From assembly GCA_029959085.1 (NCBI GenBank), contig JARWIR010000003.1:35026005-35090004 (forward strand): 64,000 bases of DNA. Reading direction: 5' to 3'. The notes beneath the pieces are model-generated. The model saw only the letters and a list, made by a program, of their open reading frames with translations. It had not been told where the DNA came from and made no database searches. Both the position numbers and the translations under genes were made by a program. The stretch is from Nemophila menziesii. Its lineage: Eukaryota; Streptophyta; Magnoliopsida; Boraginales; Hydrophyllaceae. This document shows positions 23,053 to 34,044 of the stretch, one piece after another (position 1 is the stretch's first letter; the number at the start of each line of letters is the position of its first letter).

Positions 23053-24865
23053 TTAAAATTTCAGAAACATACCTAATTCAGCTTCCAAATCCTCAATTAG
23101 TTTCTTTGAAGTGTTTAAATTTATTGGTAGTGTAGATTTCAACCAATTTTGAATACAAATAAGTGCCTCCACTGTATTTGGTGATAGAGAACTTCTAAAT
23201 TGATCAAGAACCCTACCACTAGTGCTAAAAGCAGATTCAGAAGCAACTGTTGAAACAGGGACATATAGGACATGCCTAGCCATCTCAGATAATGCTTTAA
23301 ATCTGAAAGAATTGAACTTCCACCAACTCAGAACATCACCTCTTCATTGAGGTATCTTTGAAGTTCATTGCCCTTGGCAATGTTTTTTTCAGCCATGAAA
23401 GATTGAAACCTAGTCCCAAGAACACTAGTTGACTCAATGTTAGTCACTTCAGGACCAGACTGGATGTTTAAGTTCCAGGAGCAACGGTTTTTTAGTAGCA
23501 ACCAAAAAGCCGAGTTAAAACATCTTCAACTCTCGCAATCAAAGCACTTGATTGAGTTGGAGTGTACATAAACTTAAAGTAGCAAGTTAGGTATTGTAAT
23601 TTTTTCCTTGGATCTAACACCACTGCAACATATAACAAGATGTTAATACTTTGGATTGCCTAGTATTTCAGAAACTTTCCCTTCATTTTAATAGTCATTT
23701 CCTTCAAAGCCTCATCATCTGATCCACACAATTCTGCTATTTTCTCCCAAATTATAACTATTTCATCAAAGAACAGGTTTGAAGTAACAAACAAAAGTTC
23801 CTGAAAATTTCTTTGTGGAGTTGTACAATAATCTCATAAACTCAACAAAAGATGCAACATTTTGCCAATCAACAAAATTGGGAGATGGTATATCAGAATC
23901 AGTAACAAATAAATCCTTATAGTTATCATCATGCTCATTCAAGATATGTGCGCAACACCTTACATGAAGCAACTCGTGATTCAAAAGGGTTTTCGGTTTG
24001 TGTCAAGCATTTTTAACCATGTATTTAATAGTGACAGTGTTGGAAGATGCATTGTCAACTGTTAAACTAAGATATGAATCAAGATCCCAATCCTTAAGTA
24101 TTGATTCAACAACTTTTCCTATTGGTTCACCCTTGTGATCCTCAACCATACAAAAACCAATGATTCTTTTTTGAAGTACCCATTCACAATCAATATAATA
24201 TGCTGTGAGACACATATACGAGAGATTTTGATTAGAAGTCCAACAATCTGTTGTCATACTAATGCGCATCCCCTTCAATTTTTTTAGCTTATTCTTTTCC
24301 TCACCATAGATTGACATACATTTCCTCATGATGGTCATCCTTGATGGAATCTTAACATACTTGGGTTGCATTACATTACAGAATTTCTTAAAGCCAATAC
24401 CCTCCACAAATCTGAAAGACAACTCATCCAAGATAACCATTTCAGCCAAAGCTTTAGTACAAGCCTCGGCTGAGAACACATAAGTAGCTACCCCACCACC
24501 TAACTCTTCTTTCTTTAACACTAACTGAGTTTGTCCATCTTCTAGAGGGGGTAGAATGGATATTTTTTGCATCTCCTATGATTTATATGATTGAGCATAT
24601 TAGAAGTACCATGTCTCCTTGAATCAGCTGCGTAAGAAGTTTCACAATACTTACACACACCTCTCCTTACATTTGCCTCATCATATATAGGATCACAAAC
24701 TGTCCAACAATCATCAATGATCTTAAGCTTTTTAGCATCAGGTTGTTTTGCACCTAATGGAGGTGGATGTTTAGTTGAAGTAGTAGCATCATCAGGAGTT
24801 GATTTAACTCCCTTAGTTTGAGTTGAAGAGCTAAGACCAGTTGTTGCCTCATTTTCAATAACCAT
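23053..24865 (-). pseudogene. hAT transposase (BED finger, RNase-H-like core, hAT dimerisation), broken
   Basis: The BED-type zinc finger (CKYC near 24645, then HINHRRC) opens the gene at 24865. The reading frame changes around 24545-24570, where a one-base shift joins to the frame of 24572-24003. That frame carries the core, with the hAT signature DCWTS near 24250 and LTVDNASSN near 24050. A stop follows, then RCCAHILN near 23960. Further stops occur before the C-terminal hAT dimerisation region (STVASESAFSTSGRVLDQFR at about 23200-23260). The order matches Ac/RICESLEEPER-like transposases. It cannot be functional here. Confidence 0.9.
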
Positions 24866-25013
24866 TTCACAATTATTATCTGCAAATAAAACATCAAAAC
24901 TTGGTCAAAACATATATATTTTGGGACAGAAGTAGAAAATAAGTGTTATTGAAGTAAAATGGATATTGTTTAAGTGTTTTTTAATGTAGAATTTAATTAA
25001 ATTCCATTTGATT

Positions 25014-25442
25014 TCATTAAACTCTTCATTGAAGAACACTTAATCTATATCAATTTAACTATATTCTACAATCTACAATAGCTAATCAATAACAAAATGA
25101 GAGAATGGAGTGTTAAAGTGTTAGTACCTTATCTGACATTGACAAAACAAACAGAGGATTAAGAATCCAAAAGCCAAGCCAAATTTGCGAGAGTAGTACA
25201 TGCAAATATAAAGTATGAAGACATTAGAAATTATAAAACATCATCCATTAAACTCTTCATTGAAGAACAATTAAGCTTTTTCTATTTAACTGTATTCTAC
25301 ATTCCACAAAAACTAATCAATAACAAAATCAGAGAATGAAGTGTTATAGTATTATTACCTTATCTGACATTGGAAAAACAAACAAATCATTAAGCATCCA
25401 AAAGCCAAGCCATATTTGCGAGAGTAATACATGAAAATATAC
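25014..25442. repeat. Two diverged tandem copies (~230-bp period) within the hAT
   Basis: CATTAAACTCTTCATTGAAG occurs at about 25014 and 25244. The downstream phrases ACCTTATCTGACATTG, CCAAAAGCCAAGCCA and TTTGCGAGAGTA recur in order in both copies. This is the region upstream of the transposase, so a duplicated promoter segment is possible. Confidence 0.85.
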
Positions 25443-26049
25443 AACAGAAAACATTAGAAATCATCATCCTTCCTTAGTAATCAGTATATCAGAGTAACAA
25501 ACAACCCAGAAAGTAGAAACAATTACAAAACCAATTTAAAACTCAATTCCTTTTCAAATCAGATAATATCCTTTTCAGTTTCTCAAAATCAATTAGGGTT
25601 TATCATTTCAAATCCAACAATACTACTCAATCAATTCATTAACAACCCAAAGGAATAAAGAGAAACACATATTAGGGTTAAGCGCGTAATACCTGATTTA
25701 ATCGGCTATCGATTTAAGAAATCTAAAACCGAGACTTTAACGCTTTTATAGGCTTCAACTAATCCAATATCCTCTAGTAACCAAGCATATAAACTCTCAA
25801 ACACCTTAACCATGGTCAGATAACACAACCGAGGTAGCAACTGACGGAAATCATTCAAGCAATTAATGCGACCTATTAATTTAGGTGGAAATGTTTAATG
25901 CGGTGTAGTAGAACCCTCTTTTAACCGGCGGGATTTGACGGAATGGAGAAGAAGAGCTGAGAAAAGCTGGCTACGATTTAGGGTTAGGGTGAGAAACAGA
26001 GAAAAAGGGGGTTTCGTGAGAGAGGTGGGATGAGACAGAGTGGGTAAGG

Positions 26050-26052
<3 letters not shown>

Positions 26053-26087
<35 letters not shown>
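26053..26087. repeat. (GA)n microsatellite in the hAT
   Basis: Uninterrupted GA run of about 35 bp near the hAT right end; the frames around it are low-complexity. Confidence 0.93.
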
Positions 26088-26089
<2 letters not shown>

Positions 26090-26385
26090 GTAAGATACGC
26101 GTGAGTGACCTTTCGACTTTGGAAGGGTTTTTTGTTTTTTGTTTTTTAATATATTTCGCATATATATTCAGCATTATAAAAAAAAAATTTATATAATTTT
26201 CGGATCGGGTTGGGTACCCGCGGATCTGGGGTAGCCCAGCCCGCAGTCCGACCCAAACTAAAAAATATATATTTAAACCCTAACTGATGGGAGGGTGGGC
26301 GGGTTCGGTTATCCTAGTGTCGGGTCGGGTCGGTTTTTGCGGTTTTGCGGGTTTTCGGATCCGCTTGTGCAGCCCTAGTAGATAC

Positions 26386-26815
26386 CCCCAGGGAATTATC
26401 CCTTAATTTTAGTAATTTCATCCATAGTCAAACTTAAGGGTGGAAAATTAAGAATTGGATCAGAAAAAGGGTTGTTCCAAAATTTTCAGATTTGAATCTC
26501 TAAAAACGGAATTTATAATTTAATTTGATTACAAAATACTTGATATTCTCTAGACTAGGCATTGCCCTACGTAAATTTAAAACAAAAACAAAATCATAAA
26601 AAAATTGCAATATATTTTCCCATTATTATGCAGATAATGTATTATATATTTCAGTATTATAAAAAATAATTATGCAACATTTAGATTCTTTATTCATTAA
26701 ACTAATTAAAATTTGCAACATAGAAAACTTCATCAAAAAATACACACCATTAGTCCTAGATTAAATTATTATGTGAATTGCATAAAAGACCATATATTAT
26801 GCAAAATAACATGTA
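26386..26815. other. Intergenic between the hAT and the copia element
   Basis: AT-rich, non-coding. The first bases (CCCCAGGGAATTATCCCTTA) look like the far end of the repeat interrupted by the hAT. The stretch ends at the copia 5-bp TSD TGTAT (26816-26820). Confidence 0.55.
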
Positions 26816-26820
26816 TGTAT

Positions 26821-27959
26821 TGTTAGCCTCACCTTGTTTTTATTCCCGTTTTAATATTCGACAAATCATCATTTAAACTAAAATTCATTTGGTATCACTT
26901 TTAAAGGTTTTCCAAAACCCCTCATTAGATTAGTTGTCTTTAATTCCTTGATCTTAAGCTTGAGCTTCAAAAGAACAGTGTCGCGGTACACCGGACAAAA
27001 GCTGCGGTACACCGCAGTACCACGGACCAAAGGCGCGGTGCACAGGCTAGTCCGACCAGTAAGCTAAGAAAATGTGCGGTACACCGGACTGAGGCACGGA
27101 CCAGGGACACGGTGCATAAGATAGTCCGACCAGTAAGCTATGAAACCAAGACGAGGGATTTCGCGGTGCACCGGACCATACCCGCGGTACACCGCAAGAA
27201 AGGGTTTCTGCACTATTACTAGAGGACAAAGCTTATATCCGTTGGAGTTTAAATCTATCCGTTAGAGAGAAGCCTTTTGACCGTTGGAAGCTTATTTCAG
27301 CTATAAATTGAAGCTCATTCAAGTCACCAATCATCCCTTCCATCTACCAATCTTAAGAGCAATTAATATTATCATTCAAGAAGGTTTCAAAGTAGCATTC
27401 AAGTCATATTCATTCCTCAAGCTACATAGTTTCTATCCACTCATTTAGGAGTTTAGTTCAAGCTATTATAACACCCCTAAACACTTTTCTTTTCCTCTTA
27501 GTTCTTGTAATAGATTAAGAGAGTAGTGTGAGTATAGGTTCTATACTTGGTTCCTTGTGTTGGTGATAACACAAGTGTATTTCCTTCAAGTGTTTTGAAG
27601 TGGTTGTAATGGGTTTGTAATCTCACCCGGGTTAAAGAGTTACGGAGCTTAGTGAAAAGCTTGAAATCCTAAGGAGGCTTCCTTAGGTAGTGGATGTAGG
27701 GAAACCGAACCACTATACATCGTTGTGTATCTTTCTATCCCTACACTCTTTACTTTTCCGCACTCTATATGCTTGATAAAATGCTTACATGAATAGTTTG
27801 ATATTATTGTCTTTTAGGATTATCTAGTTCTTGACTATTTAGTTTGCTAAAACAATAGAATTCAAATTAGCTTTTAATTTTATTTACTTGAAATAAAATT
27901 AGCCGATTAATTTCCATTGTCCTATTCAACCCCCCTTTTAGGACGTATATAGAATATCA
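26821..27959 (+). repeat. Copia 5' LTR
   Basis: 1139 bp, TGTTAG...ATATCA. U3 carries seven variants of GCGGTACACCG between 26983 and 27195. TATAAAT at 27302-27308 is the likely promoter TATA box, with transcription expected near 27330. Confidence 0.95.
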
Positions 27960-27960
27960 A

Positions 27961-27973
27961 TTGGTATCAGAGC
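27961..27973 (+). other. Copia primer-binding site
   Basis: TTGGTATCAGAGC begins one base after the LTR. TGGTATCAGAGC is the usual plant copia PBS, complementary to the 3' end of initiator methionine tRNA. Confidence 0.9.
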
Positions 27974-28014
27974 CTAGCTCTATTGTACTTTATCGTTTCT
28001 AGAGTTAAAACGAT

Positions 28015-29724
28015 ATGAACTCTAATCAACCGGAAGGTTCATGTTCTACTAGACCTCCGCTTTTCGTAGGAAAAGACTACTTTGGATGGAAAAAGAAAAT
28101 GGAGATTCATGTCAAAGGAATCGATTACTTTTTGTGGCTTGCTATCAAGAAGGGTCCTTACATTCCTTACGTTGATGGTAGTACAACGGAAGAGAAAGAT
28201 GAAGATACTTACAATGCTCAAGACATAGCTAAACTCACCAAAAACAACAAAGCTATGAACATACTCATTAATGGTTTAAGTGTCACTGAATATGCTAGAG
28301 TGAGTGAATGCAATTCGGCTCATGAAATGTGGCAACTCTTGGAGCTATCATATCAAGGAACGGAAGATGTGAAGGAAACTAAGATTGGTCTTTTTATCAC
28401 TAAGTATGAGCTATTTCGTATGGAGCCCGATGAAGCCTTAAATGCTATGCATCAAAGATTTTCTAACATTGTCAACACCTTGAAGACTCTTGGTCAAGAG
28501 TACACCAACAAAGAACAATGCCGAAAAATCTTATTTGCTCTTCCAAAGAAATATAAATCAAAAATCAACTCTATAAGAGATGCTAAAGATCTTTCAAAAA
28601 TGACGATTCATGAACTCATTTGCAACCTCATGACGGAAGAGCTTGTGCTTGAAGAAGAAAAGATAAGAGATGATGAGGAGAAGAAGATTAAGAAATCCAT
28701 TGCCTTCCATGCCTTGAGTACCAAGTTAAAAGAACGAAAAGAAAGGAATGAAAGTGAAGAAGAAGAAAACTCACATGAAGAAGAAACTAGTGAAGATGAA
28801 GGAGTAGCTATGTTGGCAAGAGATATGAAAAAATTCATGAGATACAAACGCTTTGCCAAGAAAGGAAGTTCTTCCTCACCCTATAAGAAGAATGTTAGAG
28901 CTATCAAACAAGATGAACCCACTTGCTATCATTGCAAGAAAGTTGGTCACATCAAAACTTATTGTCCTCTTCTTCAAAAGGAGAAACCTAAGAGAGCAAT
29001 GCATGCTAATATCACTTGGGATACTCAAAATTCGGATGAAGAAGAAAGTGATAATGAAAATGTTAATCTTGTTGCTTTTATGGGAGAACTTGAAAATGAT
29101 GAAGATGCTTCTTCGGATGATGATACCGGTTCAACTCACTTTGCCTTTATGGCAAATCATGATGAGGTAACTCCTAAATCTAAACTCTCTTTATCTAATG
29201 ATGATGCTAGTGAGCAAGATATTCATGAGGCATTTGATTCTCTTTACAATGATTTTTTAAACTCTATTGAAACAAACAAAGTTTTAACAAAAGATTTAGA
29301 AATTGAGAGAAATAGAACTAAAGAGGTTTTGAAAGCTTTGGAAGATTGTCAAAATCTTTGTGATGAATGTATAGATGAAAATGAGAAACTTCATCTTATT
29401 GAGAAAAACTTTTTGGAAGAAATAGCTTTGTTGGAGAAAAAGATTGTTGATCAAGATGCTATTATTTTAAAATTTACAAGTGGGCAAGAAAACTTGGATT
29501 TGATTTTAGGTTCTCAAAAAATGGCTTTTGAAAAAAGTGGTGTTGGATATGATCCATCAACAAATGCTATTCCATCTTCTTCAAAATCTTCTATCACTTG
29601 CACTTATTGTGAAAAACTTGGTCATGATGCATCTCATTGTTACTATCGTAAATTATTGGATTTGGGATCTCTTGTGTCAATTTGGAAAAGGCCTATATGG
29701 GCTATAAAAAGAAAATCCCACTAA
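28015..29724 (+). CDS. Copia Gag polyprotein
   Basis: 569 residues from the first ATG after the PBS. The DUF4219/UBN2-type capsid region covers roughly residues 12-210, starting with a WKKKMEIHVKG block, and packages the RNA into cytoplasmic particles. A Glu/Lys-rich coiled-coil-like stretch follows. A CCHC knuckle, CYHCKKVGHIKTYC, is at about 303-316 and a second, CTYCEKLGHDASHC, near 529-542. An acidic linker separates them. The last dozen residues are unlike the family: one frame over, the DNA reads NPTNPHGPKPNWVPK, so a one-base indel near 29690 probably changed the C-terminus. It is separated from pol by about 60 bp with stops. Confidence 0.88.
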   Translation: MNSNQPEGSCSTRPPLFVGKDYFGWKKKMEIHVKGIDYFLWLAIKKGPYIPYVDGSTTEEKDEDTYNAQDIAKLTKNNKAMNILINGLSVTEYARVSECNSAHEMWQLLELSYQGTEDVKETKIGLFITKYELFRMEPDEALNAMHQRFSNIVNTLKTLGQEYTNKEQCRKILFALPKKYKSKINSIRDAKDLSKMTIHELICNLMTEELVLEEEKIRDDEEKKIKKSIAFHALSTKLKERKERNESEEEENSHEEETSEDEGVAMLARDMKKFMRYKRFAKKGSSSSPYKKNVRAIKQDEPTCYHCKKVGHIKTYCPLLQKEKPKRAMHANITWDTQNSDEEESDNENVNLVAFMGELENDEDASSDDDTGSTHFAFMANHDEVTPKSKLSLSNDDASEQDIHEAFDSLYNDFLNSIETNKVLTKDLEIERNRTKEVLKALEDCQNLCDECIDENEKLHLIEKNFLEEIALLEKKIVDQDAIILKFTSGQENLDLILGSQKMAFEKSGVGYDPSTNAIPSSSKSSITCTYCEKLGHDASHCYYRKLLDLGSLVSIWKRPIWAIKRKSH

Positions 29725-29784
29725 CCCTCATGGACCCAAACCAAATTGGGTACCTAAAGCCTAAATTATTTTTGTGTGTAGGGA

Positions 29785-32700
29785 TTGAGCATCAAGAAGC
29801 AAAATATATGGCTCCTTGATAGTGGATGCTCAAGACACATGACCGAAAACCCATCATTATTTACACATCTATATAAAACAAAAGGTGATAGAGTTACTTT
29901 TGCCGACAATACTAAAAAACGCGTTTTGGGTAAAGGTAACATTGGTAATATGAATTCTTTACTTATCTCTAATGTTTTGCTTGTTGAGGGTCTTTCTTTT
30001 AACTTGCTTAGTATAAGTCAACTTTGTGATGTTGGTTATAGTGTTAAATTTGAAGCATCTAGATGCATTGTTTTCAAAAATGATGAGTTAGATATTATTT
30101 TTATTGCAAAAAGATCGGATAATGTTTTTGTAGTTGATCTTGAGAGTCTTATGTGTCAACGTATTAAATGCTTATCCGTGGTTAATGATAATTGGCTTTG
30201 GCATAGACGTTTAGGACATGCTAGCATGGATTTGATTTCAAAATTGTCTAGAAAAAATCTTGTTGTTGGTTTGCCTATTTATAAATTTGATAAAGATAAA
30301 TTATGTGATGCATGTCAACTTGGTAAACAACATCGTTCATCTTTTAAATCCATAAATAAGGTCATCGCCGTTAGGCCACTTCAATTATTGCATATGGATC
30401 TTTTTGGTCCCGTTGATGTTACTAGTCTAGGAGGATCTAGATATGTCTTTGTTGTTGTTGATGATTACACTAGATATACATGGGTGATGTTCCTTGCTTT
30501 AAAAAATCAAGCCTTCAATGAATTTGCAAAACTTTGTAGAAAGGTGCAAAATGAGAAAGGCTACTCTATTACATGCATTCGTAGTGATAATGGTAGTGAA
30601 TATGTGAATTCTCCTTTTGTGCATTTTTGTGATGAATTTGGCATTGAGCATAATTTTTCGGCTCCTAGAACTCCCCAACAAAATGGGGTAGTGGAAAGGA
30701 AAAACCGAACTCTACAAGAAATGGCAAGGACAATGCTAAAAGAACATAGCTTGCCTACATACTTTTGGGGTGAAGCCGTTCATACGGCTTGTTATGTGTT
30801 AAATAGAGTTCTAATTAGACCCCTTATTAAGAAAACCCCTTATGAGCTTTGGAATGGTAGACCACCAACTATTGCTTATTTTCGTGTTTTTGGATGCAAA
30901 TGGTTTATTTTAAACACTAGGGACTATTTGGGCAAATTTGATGCTAAATCGGATGAAGGTATTTTTCTTGGTTATTCCACTAAGGGAAAGGCTTTTCGCA
31001 TTTTCAATAAACGTACTCGTACCATTGAGGAATCTATGCATGTTGACTTTGATGAGACTAATCCTTTTTGTATCAAGAAAGTAGTAGATGTTGATTTACA
31101 TGAAGATACTCCACAAGATCAACCTTTAGAATCTCCCACTCAAGAATTAAAATCTCATGATGAATCTCTTAAGGAAAATGGTCAACTCTCAAATGAAGCT
31201 AGTACGGATTTACCAAAGTGTTGGAAAAACATCAAAGATCACCCAAGTGAATTAATTCTAGGTGATCCAAATGAAGGTGTTACCACTCGTTCTCGTATTA
31301 TTGCTCTATGTGCTCATCAAGCATTCTTATCTCAAATTGAGCCCAAGAATATTAAAGAAGCCTTGATAGATGATCATTGGATAAACGCTATGCATGAGGA
31401 ATTAAATCAATTTGAGCGTAGTAAAGTTTGGACATTAATTGAGAAACCAATTGGCCCTACTATCATTGGCACAAAGTGGGTGTTTCGCAACAAGCTAGAT
31501 GACACTGGTATTATCACTAGAAATAAAGCAAGGTTAGTTGCTCAAGGATACAATCAAGAGGAAGATATTGATTTCGATGAAACTTTTGCTCCGGTAGCTA
31601 GACTTGAATCTATTCGTATGTTGCTTGCTTTTGCTTGTTATATGAATTTTAAACTTTACCAAATGGATGTCAAAAGTGCTTTTTTAAATGGTTTTATAGA
31701 TGAGGAAGTTTTTGTTAAACAACCACCGGGTTTTGAGGATCCAAAATTTCCAAATCATGTTTTTAAACTTTCAAAGGCTTTATATGGTTTAAAACAAGCA
31801 CCTCGTGCTTGGTATGAACGATTAAGCAAATTTTTATTAGATGATGGTTTTAAACGAGGAAATATTGACTCCGATTTATTTATAAAAAAGGTCTTCAAAA
31901 GATATCCTTCTTGTTCAAATTTATGTGGATGATATAATATTTGGTGCTACTAATGAAAATCTTTGTGAGAATTTTTCTAAAAGCATGCATAGGGAATTTG
32001 AGATGAGCATGATGGGAGAATTGAATTACTTTCTTGGACTTCAAATCAAGCAAATGAAGGATGGCATCTTTGTAAATCATGCCAAATACACAAAAGAATT
32101 GATCAAAAAATTTGTACTTGAAGATGCAAAGGAAATTGGAACTCCAATGAGCACATCCACAAAATTAGACAAAGATGAAGATGGTAAGGATGTTGATGAG
32201 AAAGCATATCGAGGTATGATTGGTAGCTTACTTTATTTAACCGCTTCTAGGCCCGATATTATGTTCCCCGTGTGTCTTTGTGCTAGATTCCAATCCTTTC
32301 CTAAAGAATCCCATCTTAATGCCGTTAAGCGTATTTTTAGGTATTTGAAAGGAACCCTAAGTCTAGGACTTTGGTACCCAAGATTTACCTCTTCTGAACT
32401 AATAGGTTATTCGGATGCCGATTATGCCGGTTGTAGACTTGATAGGAAGAGTACTAGTGGAAGTTGCCAATTCTTAGGTCAATCCCTTGTTTCTTGGTCT
32501 AGTAGAAAACAAAATAGTGTTGCTTTATCCACGGCCGAAGCCGAATATGTTGCGGCCGGAAATTGTGTGACTCAAGTTCTTTGGATGAAACAAACCTTAC
32601 TAGATTTTGGCCTAGAGTATGATTGGGTTCCCATTCGTTGTGATAATACTAGTGCTATCAACCTTACCAAAAATCCTATTCAACACTCTAGAACGAAACA

Positions 32701-32863
32701 CATAGAAATCCGTCATCACTTTATCCGTGATCATACTAAAAAAGGGGATATTTTACTTGAATTTGTCACTTCGGAAAATCAACTAGCCGATATCTTTACT
32801 AAACCTCTACCCCAAGATCTTTTCGAGAAAATTCGTTGTGAGATTGGCATGCAAATTCTCTAA
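29785..32863 (+). pseudogene. Copia Pol (protease, integrase, RT, RNase H) with one frameshift in RT
   Basis: Two overlapping frames form one pol. Protease: WLLDSGCSRHM with the catalytic DSG near the start. GAG-pre-integrase: HRRLGHASMD plus CDACQLGKQH. Integrase core: HMDLFGPV, RSDNGSEY and PQQNGVVERKNRT supply D, D and E. RT: KARLVAQGYNQEE, QMDVKSAFLNG and YGLKQAPRAWYERL. At an A6 run (31884-31889) the frame shifts by one base. The catalytic YVDD box is therefore read only in the second frame (start of 31925-32863), followed by LSTAEAEYVAAGN of RNase H and a conserved tail LADIFTKPLP. Apart from this single indel the gene looks intact. The start codon is unclear: a stop sits immediately upstream of 29785 and the first codon is TTG. 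Confidence 0.9.
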
Positions 32864-33203
32864 ATCCTTTCATGCCATTATTGTTTAGTGCTTTTTGTGT
32901 ATATTATCTTGTTGCTAATATTTTCTTGGTGTTATAGGGTCCTTGAAGCTTCTAATTGTTATCCATTTAATTCTTTAGCCTTTGTTTTTACTCAAAATGT
33001 ATTTTGACCCCTTAAAATTTTCAAAAATCGTATCATTAGTTCTTTTTGTTGTTGACAAAGGGGGAGAAATTTTAGTTAAACTTTTTCAAATGCATTTTGT
33101 GAGGGGGAGTTTTTATAAAAACTCTAGTGATTAGGTTGAGGGGGAGTTTTTGATTAAAACTTTATCTAAGGCATCTTCAAAAGTTTATGATTTGTCAAAC
33201 ATC

Positions 33204-33217
33204 AAAAAGGGGGAGAT
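33204..33217 (+). other. Copia polypurine tract
   Basis: AAAAAGGGGGAGAT directly before the 3' LTR. A second GGGGGAGT-type purine block recurs at about 33060 and 33100-33150. Confidence 0.88.
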
Positions 33218-34044
33218 TGTTAGCCTCACCTTGTTTTTATTCCCGTTTTAATATTCGACAAATCATCATTTAAACTAAAATTCATTTGGTATCACTTTTA
33301 AAGGTTTTCCAAAACCCCTCATTAGATTAGTTGTCTTTAATTCCTTGATCTTAAGCTTGAGCTTCAAAAGAACAGTGTCGCGGTACACCGGAAAAAAGCT
33401 GCGGTACACCGCAGTACCACGGACCAAAGGCGCGGTGCACAGGCTAGTCCGACCAGTAAGCTAAGAAAATGTGCGGTACACCGGACTGAGGCACGGACCA
33501 GGGACACGGTGCATAGGATAGTCCGACCAGTAAGCTATGAAACCAAGACGAGGGATTTCGCGGTGCACCGGACCATACCCGCGGTACACCGCAAGAAAGG
33601 GTTTATGCACTATTACTAGAGGACAAAGCTTATATCCGTTGGAGTTTAAATCTATCCGTTAGAGAGAAGCCTTTTGACCGTTGGAAGCTTATTTCAGCTA
33701 TAAATTGAAGCTCATTCAAGTCACCAATCATCCCTTCCATCTACCAATCTTAAGAGCAATTAATATTATCATTCAAGAAGGTTTCAAAGGAGCATTCAAG
33801 TCATATTCATTCCTCAAGCTACATAGTTTCTATCCACTCATTTAGGAGTTTAGTTCAAGCTATTATAACACCCCTAAATACTTTTCTTTTCCTCTTAGTT
33901 CTTGTAATAGATTAAGAGAGTAGTGTGAGTATAGGTTCTATACTTGGTTCCTTGTGTTGGTGATAACACAAGTGTATTTCCTTCAAGTGTTTTGAAGTGG
34001 TTGTAATGGGTTTGTAATCTCACCCGGGTTAAAGAGTTACGGAG
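33218..34044 (+). repeat. Copia 3' LTR, first part
   Basis: 827 bp matching the 5' LTR up to GAGTTACGGAG, where Athila inserted. The remaining 312 bp resume at 46886 after the duplicated CGGAG (34040-34044 and 46881-46885). Confidence 0.95.

Larger units (their letters stand above)
22060..26377 (-). mobile_element. hAT DNA transposon (4.3 kb, 8-bp TSD)
   Basis: Begins TAGGGCTGCAC at 22060 and ends GTGCAGCCCTA at 26377. The 8-bp GTAGATAC flanks it at 22052-22059 and 26378-26385. Subterminal DNA at both ends is rich in GGGTCGG/CGGGT motifs (22070-22220 and 26200-26350). The transposase lies on the minus strand. TIR sequence, TSD length and protein all agree with the hAT superfamily. Confidence 0.95.
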
